Shown here: positions 44,086 to 56,189 of the stretch, in pieces
How positions within the stretch are numbered: the first letter of the stretch is position 1
Layout: the number at the start of each line of letters is the position of its first letter
Notes under the pieces: generated by a model
Told to the model about the DNA's origin: nothing
Seen by the model: the letters and a program-made list of their open reading frames with translations, nothing else
The model's database searches: none
Program-made: the position numbers and the translations under genes
Assembly (NCBI GenBank): GCA_029747015.1
Contig: JAKOGI010000580.1
Span: 62,001 to 126,000 of the forward strand
Source of the DNA: Carnegiea gigantea
Lineage: Eukaryota; Streptophyta; Magnoliopsida; Caryophyllales; Cactaceae
DNA: 64,000 nt
Reading direction: 5' to 3'

Positions 44086-45279
44086 TTATGTCAACAGTAT
44101 AAAAGATGCTAGGTGCTCGTGATGGTAATTGTACAGATTACTGATGTGCCACGTCATTGCGATGGGGGCTCCCTGTGGGGTTATTGGTCGATACATGCCA
44201 GGTCTCACCTGTTCTGTCACCTTATAGGGGCCTTCCCAATTAGTCATCAGCTTGCCATGCTTGGTCGATAGAGCCACGACCTTAGTTGTTCGAAGCACTA
44301 GGTCGCCCACGCAGATGGGATGAAATTTTACTGTGCGTTTGTGGAGTCGTGCGACTCATAGCTTATGAAGTGCCTCTCTGAGGAAAATGTCACCTCTAAC
44401 TGAAGGGAGTAAGTCAAGGGCTTCTCGTACGGCTTTATTGTTGAGTGTTTCTTGGAAGATGGTGAGGCGATTTGTGTGTGGTGCTAGTTTGACAGGGGGC
44501 ATAGCTTTAGACTCATAAGTCAGCATAAAAGGGTTTCCCCCGGTAGCCATTTTTTCGATGGTGCGGATAGACCATAAAACTCCATATAGTTCATCTGTCC
44601 ATTTTTATTTGGCATTGTCTAATTTCTTCTGCAAGCTGTGGAGAATGACTGTGTTCGTGGCTTCAGCCTGACTGTTGGTTTGTGGATGAGCCACTGTAGT
44701 GAATCTTGCTGGACATCCTAAGGTGCTAAGGTAGTTAGTAACCTTGCTTGTATCAAATTGCTGACTGCTGTAAAAGATCATTGTTCAGAGGATGCCAAAA
44801 CAGGTGATGATATTTTTCCAAATAAACTTTCTTACCTTGGCTGCAATGATTTAGGCGATGGCTTCGGCCTCTATCCATTTTGTGAATAATCCACAGCAAC
44901 GAACAAGTTTCTATGCGGGCCCGTGGCCTTAGGAAAAGGCCCTAAGATATCCATTTTCCAACTAGCGAATGGTAGGGGACTAATTATTAGCGTTAGCAGG
45001 GTGGTGGGCTTCCACTGTAGGGGCAAACGTTTGGCAGTTGTCGTACTTGTGCACTAGGATTATAGCGTCTTCTCGTAAAGAGGGCTAATAGTAGCCTATT
45101 CGGATTGTAGCGACTGCAAGAGCATATCCACCAATATGGGAGCTGAAAACTCCCTCGTAGATTTCCTTAAGGACTTTTTGCCCCATCTCTGAGGTCACAC
45201 AACGCAACAGTGGACGAGTGTAAGAGCATTTGTGTAGTACCCCATCGTATAAGATGAACCAGTTCACCAGCTTCTTCAC
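44086..45279 (-). pseudogene. Integrase of the Tat element (broken)
   Basis: Minus-strand reading: zinc-finger region KVLKEIYEGVFSSHIGGYAL (about 45110-45170), core pieces FTKWIEAEAIA and FWKNII-like text, RFTTVAHPQTNSQAEATN (carrying the catalytic Glu, about 44650-44710), and the C-terminal GDLVLRTTKV...GKLMTNWEGPYKV (44200-44310). The segment that should carry the second catalytic Asp (DNG in relatives) is altered. Several stops. Integrase joins element cDNA to the chromosome. Confidence 0.85.
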
Positions 45280-45366
45280 ACAATTCGCCTCCTAAGTATC
45301 TGTGGGTAGCATCCCATCCGCCAAGTATGCCCTAATGGGATTCATCCTGGTGGAGCTCCTGTCCAA

Positions 45367-45810
45367 CTAAAGGATTTTGTGAGGTTCGATACTTCTTTCT
45401 GACAGAGTTTTCCATCGGATTTGCTTCAGCTCCTCGTCCCCTAAGGAGCTGGCCAACTTGGATAGTGCATCTTCTACATGATTTGCAGACCGTAGTATAT
45501 GTTCTATTGAAAAGTACTTCAATAGGCCGGTTGCCTCACGTACTCGGCAGACATAGGCCACCATAGTGGCGTCTTTGACCTCGTAGTGTCCATTAAGTTG
45601 ACTAACTATTATTTGCAAGTTCGAATAGGCCTTGACTCAATATGCCCTGGCCATGTAGCATAATTTTATTCCCGCTATCAGGGCCTTGTGCGTGGCCTTA
45701 TTGTTAGAAGCTTTAAACATGAACTTTAAAGCATGGTCATGTCTTTTACCCTAAAGAGTCATAATGATGAGGTCGGCCCTGCTCCTGTCATTAGTGGAAA
45801 AGCCATCCAC
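45367..45810 (-). pseudogene. Second (archaeal-like) RNase H of the Tat element
   Basis: The minus strand reads YVDGFSTNDRSRADLI (about 45750-45805, first catalytic Asp in VDG), then LQIIVSQLNGHYEVKD, and EHILRSANHVEDALSKLASSL with the final Asp. This additional RNase H directly before integrase is the diagnostic feature of Tat-lineage elements. The stretch between is interrupted by stops near 45620-45740. Confidence 0.85.
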
Positions 45811-46330
45811 GTAAAAGTTCCAAGAGGTGGGGTCTGGGCTGCTTTTGGAGGCACACTTGCATTTTTTGCTAGGAAGTCAGCCAAGGCTTGGGCCTTGATC
45901 GCTCGCCGCGCCTCAAAGGTGAGGTCGTATTGAGATAGCTCTACGACCCACTTTAATAGCCTTCCTGAGGCATCTAGCCTTTGTAAGACATTTTTCAATG
46001 GCTGATCGATGAAGATGGTGACCCGATGAGCCCCAAAATAGGGGCAGAGCTTTTCGCTTGGCAACACCAAGGTGTAGGCAAATGTTTCAATTAGGGGGAT
46101 AGTTCAATTTGGCTCCGGCTAAGGCATGGCTTATGTTGTACACTAGAATTTGCTCTTTCGCCTTTTCTACCACTAGGACTGCACTTACCGCCTTTTCAGA
46201 GACAGCCAGGTATTGGAGGAACGTTTCTTCTTGTATTGGGCTGGCTATTTTGGGCAGGTGGGCAAGGTACGTCTTTAGTGATTGGAAGGCCTCGTCCGCT
46301 TTTGTATCCCACACGAAGAATGTGCTTCCG
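45811..46330 (-). pseudogene. First RNase H domain of the Tat element (broken)
   Basis: Two minus-strand frames: KADEAFQSLKTYLAHLPKIA...AVSEKAVSAVLVVEK (46087-46314) and FGAHRVTIFIDQPLKNVLQR, SGRLLKWVVELSQYDLTFEA, AQALADFLAKN (45860-46070). The wording is that of the connection and RNase H region of Tat elements. A frameshift lies at about 46075. Confidence 0.85.
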
Positions 46331-47264
46331 AAGGACGGGAAAGGAGGGCTGGCATTTGTTGGCTAATTTTGACATGAAGCGGCCCAAGGCCACGATGTAT
46401 CCGATCAACTGCCGAACTTCTTTGATATTCCTTGGGGGCTTCATATCTAGTACTGCTTTTACTTTATCAGGTTTTGCCTCTATTCCCCGGCTACTGATCA
46501 TAAAACTCATGAATTTTCCCGACCAGACCCAAACACGCACTTTTTAGGGTTGAGTTTCATATTTTATGCTCGAACAATCTTGAACATCCCCCGTAAATCC
46601 TTGTCATGGTCTGTGTCATGTATACTCTTGACAATTATGCATACTCTTGACAATTATGTCGTCCACATATACCTCTACGGTTTTTCCAAGGATAGGCCCA
46701 AAAATTTTGTTTACCAAGCACTTGTAGGTAGGCCCGGCGTTCTTCAGCTCGAAGGGGATTACCTTATAGTAGTGCAGCTCCCGGTCGGTCGTAATGGCTG
46801 TCTTCTCCTGATCCTCGGGGCAGAGAGGAATTTGGTGATACGCTGAAAATGCGTCCATAAAGTTTAACAAGGTGTGCCTTACTATGTGTCCACCAGCTTA
46901 TCTATTTCGGTAAAGGGTAACTATCCTTCGGGTATGCCTTATTTAGATTGATGAAATCAACACACATCCGCCATGTCCCATTGGGTTTCTTGAGCAATAT
47001 CACATTGGAAATCCACTCGGGTTATTGGAATTCCCTGATGAAACCTGATTCTAGTAACTTCTATACCTCCACTGTCGTTGCTGCTGCTCGCTTAGACCCT
47101 ATATGTCTTTTCTTTTGGGCCATCGGCTTGTGAGCAGGGTCCACATTCAACCGGTGCTTTATTATTGCGGGGCTGGTGCCTGACATCTCCTTGGTGCCAA
47201 AAGCGAAAATGTCCTGGTACTTCTGTAGGAGGTCGATTAAGATGCGTATGGTATCGTTGTCCAT
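46331..47264 (-). pseudogene. Reverse transcriptase of the Tat element (broken)
   Basis: In order: DLLQKYQDIFAF and HRLNVDPAHKPMAQKKR (47061-47264); ILLKKPNGTWRMCVDF (about 46960-47010); MDAFSAYHQIPL...DQEKTAITT; PFELKNAGPTYKCL, where relatives have PFGLKNAG; the catalytic box YVDDIIVKS (about 46640-46665); then thumb text MKPPRNIKEVRQLIGYI (46400-46440). The catalytic Asp pair is kept, but frameshifts lie around 46545, 46875 and 47060. Confidence 0.9.
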
Positions 47265-47479
47265 CTTTCGGTGCAGCTAGACTGTGCAGCGGTCTGGCCG
47301 TCCTTTATCAAGGGGAATGCCCTCTAGGTCGTCAGCAAGTTCAGGGCGCAGACATCTAGTATCTGGTGAAGTTAGGGTGTAGATGGTCATGGTCTCAATA
47401 GGAGGAGGAAGCGTAGCTCGTGGCTTTTTATCCGAGGATGGTTGCTCAGCAGGTCAGCGGCCGCCCGAGCATTCCACCA

Positions 47480-48010
47480 AAGGCTGGATGCTGATAATGT
47501 AGCACTCTCGGGCCGTTCATTGATCTCCCTAGAGTTTCCCAACACTACCATCATGTTCTTCATACTGAAGCTACAGCAAGTATGATGAAATGACGGCCTT
47601 CACCTTGTGTAAGGTTGGCCGCCCCAGGATGACATTATAGGCCGTAGGAATGTCTACTACTAAGAAATCAACTTTTAGATTTCACGCCTTGGACTTATCT
47701 CTGAACCGCAATGGGAGCTGGGTCATTCCTGTTGGGTTTACCTCCTATCCCCCAAAGCCTAGAATGGGGTGCACCTGGGGGACTATTTCCCTCCCAGGAT
47801 GTTTAAGTCTTTTTAAGCAGTCCCAATTGATAATGTCAACAGAGCTCCTAGTATCGATTAGAATTCAAGGGACGAGAGCATTGGCCATTTTTAGCTTGAC
47901 CACCAAAGGGTCATTATGTGGAAAACTGAAGTGCGAGCCTTCCCAGCATTCAAATATCATGGTGGGGTCTGTAGCACGGCTCCTTTGCTCCGCAGTCAGC
48001 ACCAATTATG
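47480..48010 (-). pseudogene. Aspartic protease of the Tat element, active site changed
   Basis: The minus strand reads ILIDTRSSVDIINWDCLKRL (about 47815-47870); the Tat family has D-T-G-S-S here, so the glycine of the catalytic loop is Arg. Further on are GFGG-like text and YNVILGRPTL (about 47620-47650), the closing protease motif. Several stops. It would have processed Gag-Pol. Confidence 0.8.
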
Positions 48011-48072
48011 TCCCTCATATTTTTGGCCTTCCATGCGATAGTGGCTACTGTCTCAATTGAGCACTCTTCCTC

Positions 48073-49738
48073 TTAAGGTTCTTCACACACAGAGTCGCAC
48101 CCATTGCGAAGAGATCGAGGCACTCTTTTCAGGAAGCGATCTATTTGTCCTTTTTTGTCGAGCTCGTGAAGAGCCTTCTTCAGCTGCCAACACTCAGCGG
48201 TTGTACGACCGTTTTGCTCATAAAATTCACAATTCTTCCATGCATTGTGTGGTTTCGACGCTGCAATCATGAAATTGGTTTCCTTAGCATGGGCTTTCCC
48301 TTCACTTCCATCAATATGCTCGCGGGATCTAAAGTGAAGCAAAAGTCCACGATGTCAATCCTTGGCCAAGGAAGCTTTCTTTTGCTCGGCCAGTGAGAAT
48401 TTGAACCGCCCGTTCTTCAGTCCGATCAAGAAGTAGGTGTATGCTACTCCATCTTCCAAGTTTGGAATCAGGATCGCTTCCCTAGTGGAGTCGTTTTACA
48501 AACTCTGTTAGCGTCTCTTGTGGTCCCTGCTTGATCTTCGATAAGTGAATGCTAGTTTGCATCTCCTTATGACTAGCAATGAATTGGTTGATGAACCGGG
48601 CTGCCAAGTCCTAGAAATAGGAGACACTCCAAAGGGTGAATCCATTAAACTAGGCCTGTGCCACCCTTTAAGGGTGGCAGGGAAGTATCAGCAGTAGGCA
48701 GTGTCGTCCATATCCTAGATGCACATCGGGGCCTTATATAATCTTAGGTGTTCCTCTGGATTCATCATCCCGTCATACAGCTCCAGGGTAGGCATCTTGA
48801 CGTTCCCCAACCTAGGAGCCTTGATCACCTCTACAGAAAAGGGCATGGAGAAGGGGACCGAACCTGTCCAAGCGGCTATCCTCGACACTTTGACAGGAAT
48901 CACCATATTACGTCCAATCTCAACCACCGATGGACTTCTGCGCGGGAGGCTGGTCCTCGACAGATTGTGCCGGGAATGCCCGGGTTGGTGTAGGTGGTGG
49001 TTGCGAGTGCCCCGCGCGGGAAGGTTGCGTATGCACTTGTGAGCTGAGGGGCGTTCAGAAGTGCGCCTCTTATGAGAGGCCTCAAGGGTTTGCTCTTGCT
49101 CTTCGAACCAAGCCGTCCAATGGGAGTGGGTGCGTATGGGGTGGACACGATCGCGGAGTTAGCGAGTCCCCCTTGGGCAACCTGGTGAGTCTGTCATGCT
49201 CAGATGACCTGCCGAGCGTCTCTCCCTATCGATTGGCTATGAGTGTTCTAATGGGACCATCTGTTCCTCTTGGGTTGGACGATTTCTCTTACTCCGCCAC
49301 TTCGATGCAGTGATTCGATGGAAATGTATCTGTGGGACGGCTCACATCCTGCGGTAGGTATGTAGTTGAAGGTAGGGCCGGCTTCATAGAGCTCACGATC
49401 TCCATCGTCTTCTTTACCTGTTCCGTCACCTGCTGTAGAATAGTGTCAGTCATAGTGGTTATAAAGTTCTTCAATGCATCCACTGTGACGTCAGCTTTTT
49501 GTTCGGGTGGCCGTTGGATGACTGAGCAAGGATTTGCCCTTAAGCTTTCTGGAGCATCTTCCACTTCAGGCGCCACTGGGGCGTCAGTCACTAGGGCCTT
49601 ATCTCCCTTGGAACACGCATGCATGGTGTCACTCACTAACATCATTCTCCGCTCTTTCCCCACAGATAGCACCAAATTTGTGTCCGAACTTTTTGGTTTC
49701 TTTAGGAGTGACGTGTGATAATACGTCCGACAATCCAC
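48073..49738 (-). pseudogene. Gag of the Tat element (broken)
   Basis: N-terminal piece 49289-49738 (an ORF that begins in the LTR, then EVEDAPESLRANP, QQVTEQVKKTMEIVSS); capsid piece with FSVEVIKAPRLGNVKMPTLE and YDGMMNPEEHLRLYKA (48715-48850); a badly broken middle; and a C-terminal part CEFYEQNGRTTAECWQLKK (about 48170-48230) with a Cys/His pattern of Tat nucleocapsid. Frame changes occur near 49290, 48930, 48710 and 48400. Confidence 0.85.
49658..49674 (-). other. Primer binding site of the Tat element
   Basis: The minus strand reads TGGTGCTATCTGTGGGG, four bases inside the 5' LTR. It resembles the TGGCGCCGTCTGTGG site found in many Tat-type elements, with several changes. The tRNA is not assigned with certainty. 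Confidence 0.7.
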
Positions 49739-50160
49739 TCAGTGCATCTTTGAACCTGCAAAAAGGGTACCCCCAGATTGGGGCACGAAGAACGCCTATC
49801 AAACGGTCAAGTAAGTGTGGGATCCTACAAACGAGACAATACATGAGAACTAAAAAGGGGTGAACCATTTTTGGGGATAAGTGTCAGATGACATTGATTG
49901 TGTGTGATGGTTGATGGATGATTCTTCAAAATTCTCTGCCCTATTCCCGAGGTGGGTTGGTGGGCATTTATAGTCCTTGTTGCTAGGACTAAAATCGTAA
50001 TTTCATTCGGGGTGTATTCCCGATGAGCCACAAGGTTGTTTCCCTTGCTAAGCCCAGGAATGTCCCTCAGGGTCCAGAAATGGCTACAAATGGTCATTGG
50101 GCCTTAGGCCCACAAGTATATCTTATGGTGCCCATGTTGGATTCAGGTTTTCCAGAATCA
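49679..50160 (-). repeat. 5' LTR of the Tat element
   Basis: Starts TG and ends CA on the plus strand; pairs with 36265-36788. The minus strand has a TATAAA box at about 49966-49976. Followed by TCATT, one base different from the left flank CCATT. Confidence 0.9.
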
Positions 50161-50165
50161 TCATT

Positions 50166-51921
50166 TTATTGAGTTGAAATGTTTTGGAATGCAACAATAG
50201 AAAAGACAAAGCCTTGAATAGTAATATCGATCAACAATAAATATTAAAATAAATAAGTGACCTAGAAACTCATTATGGCATGAAAATATTAATAATTCGA
50301 GGAAGCCAAAGAGACTACGTTTTTCCCCAGCATACAGGATTGAAGCACATTGAGTGACTATAGGAGCCGAGTTGTAAACAATTAACTATTTAAGACCTAC
50401 CACTATAATTCTAGACCTATGAAAACTCCTATTCTATGTCATATCCTCTATAAGTCTTAACCGTCTCATACCCTGCCCAATCAACCTATGCGAATTTTTC
50501 TTTGGCCCATTTCTACCCCTACATTTGGGAAGGTCAATTCACTTATACCTCTGTATAATATAAGTGTAATTTTATCCCATTTCTTAGTATGTCCAAGCAA
50601 TCTAGATCTTCCTGCCTTCATCTTATTCTATATGGATGCCACTCCTACCTTTCTTCTAATAACTTTATTTCGAATCATATCCAATATTATATGAAACTAT
50701 ATTTACCTTATCATCCTGATCTATGTTAGCATTAATCTTTGCACTTGGCTCTTCTTGATCAGCTAACATTTCGAGTTGTACAAATATACAAAGAAAAAAA
50801 TATATATGCATATTATAAATGGGAGTATGCACTTTCAAGTGTATGATACATGACCTAGGGATAGTATGAATCACAAAAGGCGTATTTAATGCCAATAAAT
50901 TCTCTCTAAATAAAGAAGGCCCTAAGATTTGAACATGGAAGTTGAGAATTTCATGCTAAAAGTAGCGTTGATAATTACTATGTTGGAAGGAACACTAACT
51001 ACGACAAATGAATGTCATAAATTGTCTATAAAAATTGAAATTCAACATGGCGTACGCACTTTGGTTAAGACGAATACATTTTTAGGGCAAATCAGATGTA
51101 TATGAGCTGTTTTAAGGTACACTGACTAGGCAAACACATATTATGAACAAGTGATAATCGTTCAATCCCGACATCCTGTGACCATCTCAATAACTAATAG
51201 TCATATGTAATAGAGAAATGCTTTATATATTTTCTTGCCCTCTATAGTGTTCTGTATCATGACAATTTAGTTTCTTCGAGTTTTTATTCAGGCAAAGGAT
51301 TTTGATCAATTATTTAATTGACTTCCGATTGTCACAAGGCAAGTATTAAAGTTGTTGGTTGGTGATAATTATAACATCTAAGCAATATGATATATAAATA
51401 TAGAAGAAAAAAAATCCTTGAACATGGTGAACCTAAAATTCGATATATCATATATTGGAATTAATAAAATTGATCACATCACATATTTGTAACTAAGATA
51501 ATATCTATTGGCAAATTTCTCTTAAAAATTATTTATTATTCGTCAAATAAAGAACTGTAATAATTTTAGTCCATAAGTGTTCTACCCTTTTTCAATAATT
51601 TTAGTAATTTTTAGCCATTTAATATTTGATTTAGGGCATATGAAAACAAAACTTTTAATCGCTGCTAAATATGGTTATTGGTCCCTCACCCTATTTTTTT
51701 TTCCTCGTTAGGAGTTCTCCCTACATATACCTTGCTGGCGAATGAAAAAAGTCTGTAGTATTTTTTTTTAAGGGATTTACCTCCTAGTTCCCCCCTAATT
51801 TCTTTTTCTTTTGTTTTTGTAATAGATTTGCCTATTCTCTATTAATATTTCCATACACATTTTCTTATAAAATAGTATTTTGTTTCTAATAATTTCTAGT
51901 TCGACCAAAGAAATGCATGTA
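50166..51921. other. Flank between two LTR elements, contains a LINE tail
   Basis: Apart from the LINE remnant at 50390-50660 I see only AT-rich sequence with no long frame. The 76-codon minus frame at 50665-50895 extends the LINE orientation but carries no motif of its own. Confidence 0.4.
50390..50660 (-). pseudogene. LINE retrotransposon, C-terminal fragment of reverse transcriptase
   Basis: The minus strand reads VGVASI, NKMKAGRSRLLGHTKK (family: KMRENRLRWFGHV), then GRNGPKKNS and LRLIEDMT with RSFHRSRI. This is the conserved tail after the reverse transcriptase of plant LINE elements. Stops and frame shifts are frequent, and the upstream LINE body is absent, as expected for a 5'-truncated old insertion. 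Confidence 0.75.
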
Positions 51922-51926
51922 ATAAG
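51922..51926. repeat. Target-site duplication ATAAG (left copy)
   Basis: Identical to 58550-58554, directly outside the two LTRs. Confidence 0.9.
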
Positions 51927-52618
51927 TTTAGGCACAGAAAATTTAATAATAAATACTGTGTTAAAAAAATAAATATAGATTGATTATTTGAGTCAGCCCA
52001 TTTAATTAATTCAATTTATTTAAATAAATTGGGTCGAATCGACTACCAAGTCATGATCCAGACAATTACCAAGTTAATGGTCAAATTGACTATTAAATGG
52101 GCAGTCAAATGGACTAACAAGTCAAATGTCCAATCAACGGTCCAAGAAGACGAATAAGTCGCAAATTCTAGTCAGGGGAGGGGGATTCTTTCCCTATAAA
52201 TAGAGCACTACTCCCTCCTACTTAGGGGATCGAAGATTCATGCACTCCAAAGGTATTCTGAAGACTCAAAGGGCTAAGTTCTCTAAAGAAAGATAACAAG
52301 CACCCTTAAAGCACGTGCCATCTACCATCAAAGGTCAAAGAAAACTTGTCTTAATTGAGATTAAGCCTCTTAGGCCCTCTTTCAAGATCAAATTCATTGA
52401 AGTTCATTCAAAGGAAGTCAAATCAATCAACTTGATCCGGATTCAAGTTAATCGGCCCTCTTTCAAGTACAAATTAGAGATCGAATCAGATGAGTTTTTA
52501 TTTGTTTACTTACAACAAATACATAGAGATTGTACCCATGTCTTCTGAAATTAATACAAATTAATTTGTCTATATTTCTTGTCTTATTTATTTTTTAGAC
52601 TCGAAATTTGTGTTTACA
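51927..52618 (+). repeat. 5' LTR of the gag-only element
   Basis: 692 bp, co-linear with 57869-58549 (shared GAAAATTTAATAATAAAT at the start, AAATTTGTGTTTACA at the end). Starts TTTAGGCAC where the right copy starts TGTTGGCAC. Contains CCCTATAAATAG at 52193-52203, a good TATA box. Confidence 0.92.
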
Positions 52619-52642
52619 AATTTGGGACGCCTGGTGGGACAT
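52619..52642 (+). other. Primer binding site of the gag-only element
   Basis: TTTGGGACGCCTGGTGGGAC follows the 5' LTR by two bases. It resembles the TTGGCACGCCCGGTGGGAC motif seen at this place in many plant Ty3/gypsy elements. The tRNA is not assigned. Confidence 0.7.
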
Positions 52643-52699
52643 CTCTGCCTCTCATCTCTTCCTTAAAGCAAACAAGTTCTAAACTCCTTCGAAGAAGAA

Positions 52700-54328
52700 A
52701 TGACTCCTGAGCATGTTATCCTTCAATCTTCAAAGAAGAAAACTACCGGATCTACATCTGAAGTATCCACAAAGTCTAGTATTTCATCTGGCAATCGCGA
52801 CACTGGAGTGATCACTAAGAGCATGACTAAAGTTGTTGCCTCCATCACCCCAAAACAACAAGTTGTGACTCCAACTTTGCAGTCACATAAAACTGAAAAT
52901 TTTGGCTTCAACTTACCCACTGATGGAGTTAGTAAATTGCATTTCTCCCTAAGTTGAAGCTAAAAACTTTTATTGTCTTCAATATAAGGAAAACTCTACC
53001 CTGTGAACTCGATGAATTTCAAGCGTGCACCAATAATGTCTTCCAACCTTTCGATGAGAAGGATGATGACTATGGTAGTAGCGATTCTTCACCAACATCT
53101 CCAAGGGATTCATTTTTTTCCCAAGTTGAAATCGAATCCTCTAACACTATCTTCATGTCAATCATAGTGACAGAGGCTATCAACTTGGAGGAAGAATTGG
53201 CAAACATAAAGGCAACTCTAGAAAGACTCTCCAAGGAAAGTAAAGAGAAGGATGCCCAAATCAAGCATCAAAATAAGCAGATCCGTAATTTGAAAAAGAA
53301 GCTGGGGAAGTAGTCATCTAAAGTCTCGAACAAAAGCTCAGGCAGTGAAGATTCTAACAAAGAGTCTAATCACAATAAGAAGTCTAACAATGAATGAAAA
53401 TAAAAAAAAAATTCAATCTTAAACTCAATGTCAGTTGAGTAAATTCAAAACCTGATAGCTGATGCAGCGAAGACTCACCTGTAAGGAGGTTCTCATAAAA
53501 CTCATCGCTACAGTAAGCCTTATATGAAAAGGATTGATACACTGCGGATGCCTCATAAAACCCGAAGCACCATATAGCGCACTTTATTCAAGACTTGTAA
53601 TAATGCTGGCACAAGTGGTGACCTCTTAGTGAAACAATTCATGCGATCTCTTAAAGGTCTTGCGTTTGACTGGTACACAGACCTCGCCTCTACATCCATT
53701 GATAGTTAGGGGCAAATGGAAAATGAATTGTTAAATCGCTTCTATAGCACATGCCACGTGATCAGCATAAGTGAGTTGACCAACACTAGACAAGAGGATG
53801 AAGAGCCAATCATAAATTATGTCAATCATTGGCGTGCCCTCTCATTGAAGTACAAAGATTACTTGCCTGAATCTTCTACTGTTGAGATGTGTGCTCAAGA
53901 AATGGTGTGGGATATCTTATACGCTTTGCACGTAAAAAGCCTAAGACTTTCCAAGAATTAGCAATACGAGCTCATGATATGGAGCTTACAATCGCCTACT
54001 ATGGAAGACGACTCGATGATGGTAAATCATTGACAGCGTGAAGAAGTAAAGGCACCATGGTTAGAGGCTCTAAAGAGAATGACTGTCCTTATTCTAAGTC
54101 TGATGCACCAAAAATTCTCCATAAACTTCTTGAGAAAGGCCTCATAGAACTCCCAGAGTCAAGGCACCCTGAAGAAATTGGAAGAACTAATGATCCTAAA
54201 TATTGCAAGTATCACAGGATCATCAGTCATCCCATAGAGAAGTGCAAGGCATTCAAGGGACAAGTCCTTCAACTTATAAAGGAAGAAAAGATCACATTAG
54301 ATGGAGAAGACACCGAAGAATCTGATTG
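52700..54328 (+). pseudogene. Gag of the non-autonomous element (broken)
   Basis: Starts MTPEHVILQSSKKK at 52700. A Ser/Thr-rich N-part ends at a stop (52955); the next frame has an acidic segment (DEKDDDYGSSDSS) and a coiled-coil-like helix (LEEELANIKATLERLSKES, to 53313). The capsid core follows: MRSLKGLAFDWYTDL, then a stop where relatives have Trp (53707), ENELLNRFYSTCHV, and YVNHWRALSLKYKDYL (53716-53961). The end (54057-54329) has KYCKYHRIISHPIEKCKAF, a Cys/His segment typical of this gag. At least five stops or shifts. It would have formed the particle; the element has no pol. Confidence 0.88.
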
Positions 54329-54429
54329 ATTGTCTATTAGGATCATATTGGAAAATGCTTTGCAAGAGGAGCAACCCGAAATCAGCATTTAGGATGAAGA
54401 CTTTCAAGTCGCAAAATAATTTTAACTCT

Positions 54430-55620
54430 TGAAGACTCCCAAGTCGCAAAATAATTTTGACTCTCAAGTCACACTTAAGACTTTTAAGTCTCCCGAGCTT
54501 CTAAACTCTCAAGGCAGCACAGACTATCAAGTCACCCACAAGACACTCAAGTCATCAAAATTAAAGACTTCCAAGTCACCTAAAGACTTTCAAGTCACCT
54601 AAAGACTATCAAGTCAACAAAATTACAAACTTTGAAGTGAATTAAATGACTCATAAGTCAAGAAAGATAAAGACCCTCAAGTCATCAAAATCAAAAGCGA
54701 TAAAAATCAAGACTCTTAAATCTCCTAAGTTAAAGACTCACAAGTCATCGAAGACAGAGACTCTCAAATCATCAACATTAAAGACTCTTAAGTCTTCCAA
54801 GTTTAAGACTCACAAGTCATTGAAGATAAAGATTCTCAAGTCATGAAAATTAAAGACTCTTAAGTCTCCAAGTTCAAGACTCCCAAGTTATCGAAGACAA
54901 AGACTCTCAGGTCATCAACATTAAAGACTCTAAAGTCTCCTAAGTTTGAGACTCACAAGTCATCGAAGATAAAGACTCTCAAGTCATCAATATTAAAGAC
55001 TTTCAAGTCATCAAACATAAAGACTCTTAAGTCTCCCAAGTTCAAAACTCACAAGTCACCGAAGATAAACACTCTCAAGTCATCAAAATTAAAGACTCTT
55101 AAGTCTCCAAAGTTCAAGACTCATAGGTCATCAAAGATAAAGACTCTCAAGTCATCAAAATTAAAGACAACTAAGTTTTTCAAATTCAAGACTCTCAAGT
55201 CATCAAAATTAAAAAAAAAACTCCAAGTCGTTAAAGATAAAGACTCCAAGTCTTCAAAGTTTAAGATGCCAAAGTCATCAAAAGTAAAGATTCCAAAATC
55301 TTCCAAAGCAAGACTCCTAAGTCCTCAAAGATAAAGACTCTGAAGCCATTAAAGTTTCAAACTATCAAGTTATCTAAAGTTTAAGACTTCTAAATCTTTG
55401 AAGTTTAAGAAGGGCCTAAGTCTTTAAAGTTCAAGACCACCAAATCATCGAAGTTGTTGACTCTTAAGTCATGGAGCAAACATTTGTGTCATCTAAGCAA
55501 ACTTTAGATTGTCATTAAAGTGGTAGACTCTCAAGTCATTGTGATCATAAGCCTTAAGTCATTAAAACTTGTGACCCTTAGAGGTGCTTAGTCTACTCTT
55601 GCATTGTTTAAGTTGTAGAC
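54430..55620 (+). repeat. 24-bp minisatellite with 72-bp higher-order unit
   Basis: Dozens of degenerate 24-bp units of the form AAAGACTCTCAAGTCATCAA. Three variants (ending CATCAAAATT, CTCCAAGTTC and CATCGAAGATA) recur in the same order, giving a 72-bp higher-order repeat over roughly 54840-55180. As 24 is divisible by three, short frames stay open (54646-54846, an 8-residue KTLKSSKF / KTHKSSKT repeat), but I do not regard this as a gene. The array decays toward the right. Confidence 0.88.
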
Positions 55621-55669
55621 TCTTAGTACTCCTTTAAATTGGGGGCAATAGTGACGTCTGCCTCTTCCT

Positions 55670-55930
55670 TTAAGTTGTTGGTACTATTGCTAGAGCCTCC
55701 TTGTTCAAGTTATTCTCTCCTATTTCAAGTTAGCATCGACGACAACGTAGGGCTCCTCCTTCAAGTTGGTAGCGACAGCGTTATAACCTCCTCCTTCATG
55801 TTGGCAACGTAGGGCTCCTCCCTCAAGTTGGTAGAAACGGCGCCATAACCTCCTCCTTTGTGTTGTCGACGTACGCCCCCTTACTTCAAGTTGGTGGCAA
55901 CAACAACGTGACCTCCATCTTTATAATAGG
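55670..55930 (+). repeat. 62-bp tandem repeat (about 3-4 copies)
   Basis: Units start CAACGTAGGGCTCCTCC at 55743 and 55805 and, diverged, CGACGTACGCCCCC at 55867; spacing is 62 bp. A half-unit CTTCAAGTTGGTAG precedes. A short pair of GTCACCCGAGGTGGAC / GTCACTCAAGGTGGAC follows at 55936 and 55992. Confidence 0.8.
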
Positions 55931-56189
55931 AAAAGTCACCCGAGGTGGACTCGCACAAGCAAGCCATCCAAGGGTGAGAAAAATAGGGAAAGTCACTCAA
56001 GGTGGACCTATTCAAAAAAAAAAAAAAAAAGCTTTCGTGTCGCTTATGGCAAGTCATAGAGAAAATGATCCATTTAGTCCAACGCTTTCAGCATCCGACA
56101 TTTCAAATGACAAACCTATAAAAGCATGAAAAAAAAGGAAGATAGGAGTAAATGCAAGCACAGGCTCTTCAGCAAACAGGAGGATTTTT

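Larger units (their letters stand above)
36265..50160 (-). mobile_element. Tat-lineage Ty3/gypsy retrotransposon, 13.9 kb, minus strand
   Basis: LTRs at 36265-36788 and 49679-50160 flank an internal part that reads gag, protease, reverse transcriptase, RNase H, a second RNase H and integrase on the minus strand. The second RNase H is the hallmark of the Tat lineage (Ogre, Retand, Grande and relatives). Between integrase and the 3' LTR is about 7 kb with 57-bp tandem repeats and a gene on the opposite (plus) strand, as reported for Tat elements. Flanks CCATT (36260-36264) and TCATT (50161-50165) are a target duplication with one change. All frames are broken. An approximately 1.8-kb segment at 37945-39770 interrupts the tandem repeats and is probably a later insertion. 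Confidence 0.93.

Noticed and set aside
54646..54846. Lys/Ser-rich repeat protein
   Set aside because: Open frame through the 24-bp minisatellite; neighbouring units break it, and no start or stop context supports a gene.
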